Shown here: piece after piece, positions 58,774 to 64,000 of the stretch
How positions within the stretch are numbered: position 1 is the stretch's first letter
How the letters are laid out: each line of letters begins with the position of its first letter
Origin: an uncultured Bacillota bacterium
GTDB taxonomy: Bacteria > Bacillota > Clostridia > Christensenellales > QAND01
DNA: 64,000 nt
Direction: 5' to 3'
Assembly (NCBI GenBank): GCA_905188085.1
Contig: CAJJKN010000004.1
Coordinates: 94,538 to 158,537, forward strand
Notes under the pieces: model-generated
What the model saw: only the letters and a program-made list of their open reading frames with translations
The model's database searches: none
What the model was told of the DNA's origin: nothing
Position numbers and translations under genes: made by a program

Positions 58774-59871
58774 TCAAGGCTTTTCCATTTGTGCCAATGT
58801 TACCCCTGTATAATAATGTTTTAAAATTTCTTCGTATGATTTGCCTTCCTTGGCCATGGCGTTGGCACCCACCTGGCTCATCCCCACGCCGTGCCCGTAT
58901 CCTTTGGTGGTAATCTTCACTTGATTGTCTTCAAAATCAAAGGTAAAAAAGGTGGAATCCAATTTAAAAATCATGCGAATTTGTTTGCCGGTAAATTTTA
59001 TTTTTCCGATTTCCACGCTCTGTACCCGGCCGGCGTTTGTCCGCTCTATATTTTTTATTTGGTCCTTCAGGTTTTTTTCAGAAAGCTCGGCTTTTTCGTT
59101 TTCCTGTTTTATCTTTTCCACAAATTCTTTATTGGATACCGTTGTGGTGCGTTGGTAGCGCGGTGCGGATTCTTCGCCCGGGCTGTCTACGCCGCGCAAA
59201 TACGGCAGCGCTCTTTTATACACGTTTTCCACATCCTCCGTATGCCCGCCGGAGGTGGAATGAAACAGCGCCACAATGGGTGCGCCGTCATATTCCAAAA
59301 CCTGTCCTTTGGTTTCGCGAATGGCTTTTTGCAATTTTGCTTCGTTTTTTTCAAACGACGAACCCCATTTTTTGCGGCGCCCCTGTTCATCGCAAAAGGC
59401 CTGGCAATGGCCGCTGCTGGTGCAAATCACCGCTTCGCTCCGGTTGCAGCCGTTGCCCAGCATTTTATCATAAGTATACGTACGGGCCGCCACAGCTTGG
59501 GCTTTCAACGCTTCCAATTCGTAGCCGATCGGCATTTCAGCGGAAACAACGCCCGCAATATACTCTTCTATCGGCATGTGTTTGATCTTGTTGCCGTCCG
59601 CCACATGCAGCACTTGGATCATTTCGCCGCTTTCTCCTTTGTTCCCTTTGGGAGCCACAAGATCCAACGGCCAAAAAGAACCGTCCTCTTCCCCTCCGGA
59701 TAGCCAACAGAGCAAAGCAAAAGCCGCCAAGAGTCCCAAAACGCAGCGCTGCATTTTGGACCAACCCGTTGTTTTTTCCCGCGCGCGCCGCAGGTTTCCC
59801 GGGTTTCGTTTTTTCCGTTTTGCGGCAAACGCCCCTTTGCCTCTGTTTTTGAAAAACACTCTCTGCCTCAT
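58774..59871 (-). CDS. spoIID: Stage II sporulation protein D (peptidoglycan lytic enzyme)
   Basis: A 365-residue mother-cell membrane protein that cuts glycan strands during engulfment. It has a basic N-terminal region, a transmembrane helix (about 40-58), and a SpoIID/LytB domain: IEEYIAGVVSAEMPIGYELEALKAQAVAARTYT with the catalytic Glu in SAEMP, HSTSGGHTEDVENVY, and GYGHGVGMSQVGANAMAKEG near the end. Cys pairs (CNRSEAVIC) are also present. It lies 65 bases before spoIIQ in the same direction. Confidence 0.95.
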   Translation of the reverse strand: MRQRVFFKNRGKGAFAAKRKKRNPGNLRRAREKTTGWSKMQRCVLGLLAAFALLCWLSGGEEDGSFWPLDLVAPKGNKGESGEMIQVLHVADGNKIKHMPIEEYIAGVVSAEMPIGYELEALKAQAVAARTYTYDKMLGNGCNRSEAVICTSSGHCQAFCDEQGRRKKWGSSFEKNEAKLQKAIRETKGQVLEYDGAPIVALFHSTSGGHTEDVENVYKRALPYLRGVDSPGEESAPRYQRTTTVSNKEFVEKIKQENEKAELSEKNLKDQIKNIERTNAGRVQSVEIGKIKFTGKQIRMIFKLDSTFFTFDFEDNQVKITTKGYGHGVGMSQVGANAMAKEGKSYEEILKHYYTGVTLAQMEKP

Positions 59872-59890
59872 CGCCCTGCCCCCTTAGGCG

Positions 59891-59898
59891 TATGTATG
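59891..59898 (-). promoter_or_regulatory. Possible sigma-E -10 element of spoIID
   Basis: CATACATA on the minus strand matches sigma-E -10 sites; the -35 region GGTCTTTT 14 bases upstream is weak. Sigma-E drives spoIID in relatives. Confidence 0.35.
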
Positions 59899-59927
59899 CA
59901 TCATTTTTTCAAAAAAGACCGCTCCGG

Positions 59928-59957
59928 TTGACAAACGGTCCGCAGCTTGGGTACAAT
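59928..59957 (+). promoter_or_regulatory. Promoter of tRNA-Arg
   Basis: TTGACA, 18-base spacer, TACAAT, 23 bases before the tRNA. Confidence 0.88.
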
Positions 59958-59980
59958 GTTTTACGGTTTTTATTTCCCCT

Positions 59981-60057
59981 GCACCTATAGCTCAGTAGGA
60001 TAGAGCGACCGCCTCCTAAGCGGTAGGCCACAGGTTCGAATCCTGTTAGGTGCGCCA
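59981..60057 (+). tRNA. tRNA-Arg (CCT)
   Basis: A 77-base tRNA with encoded CCA. Acceptor GCACCTA/TAGGTGC, D arm AGCTCAGTAGGATAGAGC, loop CTCCTAA giving anticodon CCT, and T arm CAGGTTCGAATCCTG. Reads AGG codons. Confidence 0.97.
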
Positions 60058-60061
60058 CACA

Positions 60062-60095
60062 GGGCCCCGCTGATTGTTGCTGCGGGGTCTTTTGT
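60062..60095 (+). terminator. Terminator of tRNA-Arg
   Basis: GGCCCCGC/GCGGGGTC stem followed by a T-rich tail. Confidence 0.8.
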
Positions 60096-60340
60096 TGTTT
60101 TTAAAAAATTTTTCTGTTTTCCCTTTCTTTTTTCTCTATTTTGCCTTCTTTTCTATTCTTTTCAAAACCGGGCTGAAATATTTCATTTTTCATGTTTTTT
60201 CACTTTTCCCTTTTTCGATTCCATTTTTCCTTTCACAGGCCTTTTTAAGGGAAAAGCAAACTTATTGGTCGTTTTCACACTTTCTTTTTTTCATCAGTAA
60301 TCGCGATTTTACATCGTCAATCATTTCAAAAATATGAATA
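60096..60340. other. Second pyrimidine-rich spacer
   Basis: About 245 bases, largely T and C on the plus strand, with no protein-like frame, hairpin or repeat. It resembles the spacer at 17700-18200. Confidence 0.5.
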
Positions 60341-60440
60341 TTGTGTTAAAAGAGGCGTTTACTGGGCATACTGCCATACAGAAAGCAGTGCAAAACCCAT
60401 AATTCTTTTGGTTTGCACTTATAAAAGAAAGGAAGAAGTT

Positions 60441-60509
60441 ATGCAAATACGATACTGCCAAATCCCCGAGAAAGCACGATGCGCACCGGCGCATGAGGTG
60501 ATCCGATGA
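60441..60509 (+). CDS. 22-codon leader ORF coupled to the cell wall hydrolase gene
   Basis: ATG 60441, preceded by GAAAGGAAGAAG, reads MQIRYCQIPEKARCAPAHEVIR and stops in an ATGA overlap with the hydrolase start at 60506. A hairpin ATGCGC/GCGCAT (60479-60484 with 60489-60494) abuts the hydrolase ribosome site GAGGTG, so ribosomes translating this ORF would open it. Whether the peptide itself matters is unknown. Confidence 0.55.
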   Translation: MQIRYCQIPEKARCAPAHEVIR

Positions 60510-61180
60510 AGTGGCTGGCAACCTTTTTGATGATAACGCAGCTTTTATCCCATATAATTTCCTTTGGTTCCTCCGGCTTGCCTGCCGATTTGACCGCAAA
60601 CGCGGTTTCTACACCGGCAACCACGCAACCCCCCTCCCCTACCATACAACCCACGCCCAGCCAAACGCCAACGCCCGTGCCGACCGAAAAGCCGAAAAAA
60701 ACAGCGGCGCCTAAGGCAACGCAAAAACAAAAAAAGAAAAAAGCCAAAGAGCAAAAGACGGCGGACACCTCTGCCGCACAAACCAAAACCAAAAGCCGCA
60801 CCGGTATTTCCTATACGCAGGAAGATGTGGAAGAGCTGGCCCGCATTATGCTCTGGGAGGCCGGCAGCGAAAGCGACAAGGGGCAAATGGCCGTGGCCGA
60901 AGTGATTCTAAACCGTGTCAAACACCCCTCTGCCTGGCCGAACACCATCAAAGGCGTGATCTACCAGCGCTCGCAATTTACCCCTACCAACAATCCAAAT
61001 TATAAAAAGAGAGCGGTGAGCGATCATTTCCGCACCCTGGCCAAGCGTGTTTTGGATGGAGAGAGCGTATTGTGCTGTGAAAACGTGACCTATTTCAGCC
61101 GGGGCAAATCCCGTTATATGGCCGATGCGTTTAAGATCGGGCGTCACTGGTTTGGTCATCGCAAGCATTGCGCCGAATAA
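60506..61180 (+). CDS. SleB/CwlJ-type cell wall hydrolase
   Basis: An exported protein of 224 residues: N-terminal signal helix, a long Thr/Pro/Lys-rich linker (about 30-100), and a Hydrolase_2 domain (VEELARIMLWEAGSESDKGQMAVAEVILNRVKHP, GVIYQRSQFTP, YFSRGKSRYMADAFKIGRHWFGHR). The catalytic Glu is in LWEAGSE. It likely cuts spore or vegetative peptidoglycan, with a lytic transglycosylase activity in the family. GAGGTG is 6 bases upstream. Confidence 0.9.
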   Translation: MKWLATFLMITQLLSHIISFGSSGLPADLTANAVSTPATTQPPSPTIQPTPSQTPTPVPTEKPKKTAAPKATQKQKKKKAKEQKTADTSAAQTKTKSRTGISYTQEDVEELARIMLWEAGSESDKGQMAVAEVILNRVKHPSAWPNTIKGVIYQRSQFTPTNNPNYKKRAVSDHFRTLAKRVLDGESVLCCENVTYFSRGKSRYMADAFKIGRHWFGHRKHCAE

Positions 61181-61195
61181 ACAACCGGATGAAAG

Positions 61196-61226
61196 AGACC
61201 GTTTTTGAACATACGGTCTTTTTTCT
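61196..61226 (+). terminator. Terminator of the cell wall hydrolase gene
   Basis: AGACCGT/ACGGTCT with a 10-base loop followed by six T. Confidence 0.82.
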
Positions 61227-61339
61227 TATATGAAATGTATATAAATTAAAAAAATACAAAAAAAATTCATTTTTCTCTTCCCATTTTCCGTTTTGATGGT
61301 AAAATATTATTTATTTACAGTTTTTAGTAAGGGGAGAAA

Positions 61340-62902
61340 ATGATGCAAGGGAACACGATACAGATCTTAATCACCATGGTCTTGTATATGTTGGTGGTCA
61401 TTGGCATCGGTTTGTTTTTTGCAAAGCGGGCCAATCAGGATTCTGAAAACTACTTTATCGGCGGGCGCAGCCTGGGGCCCTGGGTAGCCGCCATGAGCGC
61501 GGAGGCTTCGGATATGAGCGGCTGGCTGCTGATGGGGCTGCCGGGCGTAGCGTATTGGTGCGGCCTGGCAGACGCCGCCTGGACCGCCATCGGCCTGGCT
61601 GCCGGCACCTATATCAACTGGCTGCTGGTTGCAAAGCGCTTGCGCCGCTATTCTGCCGTGGCCGGCAACGCCATCACCATTCCGGACTTTTTCAGCAACC
61701 GTTTTCGTGAAAACAAAAAGGTAATTATGGGGATTGCCTCCGTCTTTATTCTTGTGTTTTTCACCGTCTATGCTTCCAGCTGTTTTGTAACGTGCGGCAA
61801 GCTGTTTAGCACGCTGTTCGGCTTTTCCTACCACAGCATGATGATCGTCGGCGCGTTGTTTGTCATCATCTACACGTTTTTGGGCGGATTTTTGGCCGAA
61901 AGCGTTTCGGATTTCATGCAGGGTGTGGTTATGATTGTGGCGCTGACGATGATTTTGATTTGCGGCGTTTCCGCGGCCGGCGGTTTTGACGCCATCATGC
62001 AAAACATCAAAAGCATCCCCGGCTTTTTCGATTTCTTCGGCATTGCACAGCCCACCGTGGCGGACGGCGTGCAGCAGGCCGTGGCGGGCGTGCCACAATT
62101 CGGCGCCGCGGCCGGTTACAGCTTTTTGACCATCTTATCCGCGCTTTCCTGGGGGCTGGGCTATTTTGGCGTTCCACAGGTGCTGCTTCGCTTTATGGCG
62201 ATTCGCAAACCTTCCGAATTGACTAAATCCCGCCGTATTGCCACGGTGTGGGTGGTCATTTCCCTTTCCATCGCCGTATTCATCGGGCTGATGGGCCGCA
62301 CGCTGTATCCCATCGCTTTGGGCACCGCCAGCGAAGCGGAAAACGTCTTTATCATTCTTTCCACCAACCTGCTGCCGCCCCTGCTGGCCGGGCTTGCTAT
62401 GGCAGGCATTTTGGCCGCGACCATCAGCTCTTCGGACTCCTATTTGCTGATTGCGGCCTCTGCCGTTTCCAAAAATATCTATCAGGGCATTTTGAAAAAG
62501 GATGCTTCTGAAAAACAGATCATGACGGTTTCCCGTATCACATTACTGGTCATCAGCCTGATCGGAGTGCTGATTGCTTTGGATGAAAACAGCGTTATCT
62601 TTACCATTGTTTCGTTTGCCTGGGCAGGGTTCGGCGCCACGTTTGGGCCTATCATGCTTTTCTCCCTGTTTTGGAAGCGCACAACGCGGGCCGGCGCTTT
62701 GGCGGGCATGCTCGCCGGCGGCATCAGCGTATTTATCTGGAAGCTGCTGTTAAAGCCCATGGGCGGGGTATTTGGCATTTACGAATTGCTGCCGGCGTTT
62801 TTGATCTCCTGCGTGTTTATCGTGGTGGTTTCCCTCATTACGCCCGCGCCGTCTGAACAAATCTGCGAGGACTTTGAAAAAGCAAAACACTTTGATTGCT
62901 GA
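61340..62902 (+). CDS. putP: Sodium/proline symporter
   Basis: A 520-residue sodium:solute symporter with 12-13 hydrophobic helices. PutP hallmarks are ENYFIGGRSLGPWVAAMSAEASDMSGWLLMGLPG near the start, TIPDFFSNRFRENKKV, and the ILAATISSSDSYLLIAASAVSKNIY segment. It takes up proline with Na+, for nutrition or osmoprotection. GGGGAG lies before ATG 61340; the next codon is also ATG. Confidence 0.93.
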   Translation: MMQGNTIQILITMVLYMLVVIGIGLFFAKRANQDSENYFIGGRSLGPWVAAMSAEASDMSGWLLMGLPGVAYWCGLADAAWTAIGLAAGTYINWLLVAKRLRRYSAVAGNAITIPDFFSNRFRENKKVIMGIASVFILVFFTVYASSCFVTCGKLFSTLFGFSYHSMMIVGALFVIIYTFLGGFLAESVSDFMQGVVMIVALTMILICGVSAAGGFDAIMQNIKSIPGFFDFFGIAQPTVADGVQQAVAGVPQFGAAAGYSFLTILSALSWGLGYFGVPQVLLRFMAIRKPSELTKSRRIATVWVVISLSIAVFIGLMGRTLYPIALGTASEAENVFIILSTNLLPPLLAGLAMAGILAATISSSDSYLLIAASAVSKNIYQGILKKDASEKQIMTVSRITLLVISLIGVLIALDENSVIFTIVSFAWAGFGATFGPIMLFSLFWKRTTRAGALAGMLAGGISVFIWKLLLKPMGGVFGIYELLPAFLISCVFIVVVSLITPAPSEQICEDFEKAKHFDC

Positions 62903-62915
62903 TCCACATAAGAAA

Positions 62916-62942
62916 GGGCAGGCCGGTCGGCCTGCTTTTTTG
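62916..62942 (+). terminator. Terminator of putP
   Basis: GGGCAGGCC/GGCCTGCTT with a GGTC loop and six T. Confidence 0.9.
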
Positions 62943-62944
62943 TT

Positions 62945-63140
62945 ACAGGTTTGTTTGTAGAAAACAGTCTCTTTACTTAAATAAATAAAAGTAAGTACTG
63001 GACAAGTAGTCAACGTTATTTTATTATTCTTTTGGATACAGAACACAAGACCCCAATTATCCTTACAGAAAACTTGGCAACAATTTCTTATATCCCCAAA
63101 TATAAAAGTTGCCTCAATTCTTGTTCGTTCTAACATTCCC
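62945..63140. other. Intergenic stretch, no gene seen
   Basis: AT-rich, holding only a hairpin GGCAAC/GTTGCC around 63077-63115. A small RNA ending at the terminator at 63141 is possible, but I find no promoter that I trust. Confidence 0.4.
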
Positions 63141-63168
63141 AAAAACGCCGCGTAGGCGTTTTTCTTTT
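63141..63168 (+). terminator. Orphan terminator-like hairpin
   Basis: AAAAACGCC/GGCGTTTTT with a 5-base loop and a T-rich tail, 230 bases after the putP terminator with no gene before it. Confidence 0.65.
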
Positions 63169-63190
63169 TATCCAAAACAGTCCGTCCCGG

Positions 63191-63277
63191 TTTTCCACAA
63201 GGTAAAAGCCTGTATCTACGGTAAATTTGGATCGGTTTTCCACAATATCCTCAAGCTTTTTCTGAAACTGTGGATAA
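63191..63277. repeat. Three DnaA-box-like motifs
   Basis: TTTTCCACA at 63191-63199 and at 63236-63244, each inside the direct repeat CGGTTTTCCACAA, and TGTGGATAA (inverse of TTATCCACA) at 63269-63277. AT-rich DNA follows to about 63480. Confidence 0.6.
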
Positions 63278-63323
63278 CTTTTGCACATTTTTCTTAAAAA
63301 TAACAAAACTTTCTGCAAATCTC

Positions 63324-63351
63324 TTGTATTTTCAGCAAAATATGTTATTAT
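63324..63351 (+). promoter_or_regulatory. Probable promoter of the PTS gene
   Basis: TTGTAT, 16-base spacer, TATTAT. It would give a leader of about 360 bases. Confidence 0.5.
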
Positions 63352-63530
63352 ATCTACAAACATAATTGTTATTATATATAAGTTTTATATCTTACCGCTT
63401 TTATGGTTACTGTAATTTCATTATTTTTTAAGTTTTTATATTCTTGGAGATGATTTTAACGGGCATCTAATTTTTAAATATAGCACTTCCTGATACGGAT
63501 TTACAGCACGTCGTTTTTTTGGCAAGGAAC

Positions 63531-63628
63531 GTCACTTTCGGCAAGATGCACACATGTTTGCGCATTGCCCGCATATAAGTGACTGTAGGGAAAAATCAAA
63601 CCGTAGGCAAGCGGTTTAATCCATACAG
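63531..63628 (+). promoter_or_regulatory. Structured leader ahead of the PTS IIC gene
   Basis: Two nested stem-loops: GTCACTT/AAGTGAC (63531-63537 with 63577-63583) containing GGCAA/TTGCC and ATGC/GCAT, and CTGTA/TACAG (63583-63587 with 63624-63628) containing AAACCG/CGGTTT (63598-63603 with 63612-63617). I do not recognise a named riboswitch. Confidence 0.55.
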
Positions 63629-63719
63629 CTGTTTCTGCTCCAGCGGAAAGGGGGATTCATTTGAGCAGCGACGCCAGGCATTTTAACGACACTCATTTTT
63701 CCTGTAAAGGAGGTACTTC

Positions 63720-64000
63720 ATGGAACTAACCATCGTTCAATCATTGCTTTTGGCCTTATATTACTGGGTATCTAAATTCGGCGTTATCTACAGTCTCTCT
63801 GCCATATATCAAGGACCTCTGACTGCTTCGCTGATTTCCGGCATTATCTTGGGGGACATCCCCACTGCCATGAAAATCGGCGCTGCAATTCAGCCCATGT
63901 TCCTGGCCTTTGTTGGCGCAGGCGGCACCGTGGTTTGGGATGAAACCGCCGCAGCGATTTTCGGATGTACCGTCACGATGATAGGTGGATTGGATGTGTC
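63720..64000 (+). CDS. PTS sugar transporter subunit IIC, mannose/sorbose family, N-terminal part
   Basis: The first 93 codons of a membrane component, cut by the window end. ELTIVQSLLLALYYWVSKFGVIYSLSAIYQGPLTASLISGIILGDIPTAMKIGAAIQPMFLAFVGAGGTVVWDETAAAIFGC fits the EII-Sor/Man IIC domain (split over several segments). AAAGGAGG is 7 bases before ATG 63720. The sugar and the partner genes lie beyond the window. Confidence 0.88.
   Translation, partial: MELTIVQSLLLALYYWVSKFGVIYSLSAIYQGPLTASLISGIILGDIPTAMKIGAAIQPMFLAFVGAGGTVVWDETAAAIFGCTVTMIGGLDV

Noticed and set aside
63130..63363. A 77-codon minus-strand frame over the DnaA-box-like motifs
   Set aside because: No ribosome site at its start, it ends inside a terminator hairpin, and the repeated VENR comes from the DNA repeat. 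Not fully excluded, but not supported.
63170..63480. Chromosomal replication origin
   Set aside because: Three DnaA-like boxes beside AT-rich DNA are suggestive, but no dnaA, dnaN, recF or rpmH gene is near.

Overview
The window is ordinary-looking chromosome from a Gram-positive, probably endospore-forming member of the Clostridia (Eubacteriales) of moderate GC. Support comes from several sources: a clostridial-style spoIID-spoIIQ pair with a textbook sigma-F promoter, a SleB-type cell wall hydrolase, GSI-alpha-type glutamine synthetase, Zn-type L31, a large Firmicutes-type SRP RNA, an FMN riboswitch, ECF transporter S components, KtrAB, and sigma-A promoters and strong Shine-Dalgarno sites throughout. 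I see no prophage, insertion sequence, CRISPR array or rRNA.

Layout. 1-6.5 kb: end of murC, an AI-2E-family permease broken by a frameshift, glnA, nadE, a MetA enzyme, a riboflavin transporter under an FMN riboswitch, and a YbaK deacylase. 6.5-14.3 kb: mscL with a PlsC-like acyltransferase, a divergent YtrA-type regulator with an ABC exporter, an ACT/UPF0210 pair, and a C39-like lipoprotein. 14.3-18.2 kb: clpB with an upstream ribbon-helix-helix-like gene and a pyrimidine-rich spacer. 18.2-26.2 kb: a complete branched-chain amino acid ABC operon, divergent from a Zur-ZnuABC operon. 26.2-36.1 kb: a PGRP-type amidase, a DUF2089/SHOCT/holin-like operon with repeated operator-like motifs, a MATE exporter, pantothenate uptake and kinase, a MarR-controlled heterodimeric ABC exporter, and tRNA-Ser.

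36.1-42.6 kb holds two K+ uptake systems (KtrAB and TrkAH), two unexplained structured-RNA candidates, and the SRP RNA. 42.6-51.2 kb has a small lipoprotein, a membrane protein, a fused RpiB-Upp enzyme, the translation cluster rpmE-DUF1385-prmC-prfA-tsaC, and rho. 51.4-57.8 kb has a DUF3048 lipoprotein, an IspD/TarI-type cytidylyltransferase, a glycosyltransferase, and oleate hydratase with a TetR regulator. 57.9-64 kb has spoIIQ, spoIID, tRNA-Arg, a 22-codon leader ORF coupled to a SleB hydrolase, putP, and the start of a PTS IIC gene behind a long structured leader with DnaA-box-like motifs.

The items most worth follow-up are the RpiB-Upp fusion, the two structured-RNA candidates beside ktrA, the DUF2089 operon with its phased operator-like repeats, the RHH-clpB pair, the T-tract frameshift in the AI-2E gene, and the structured leader of the PTS gene. 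Coordinates of promoters, operators and RNA helices were read by eye; no search or folding program was run.
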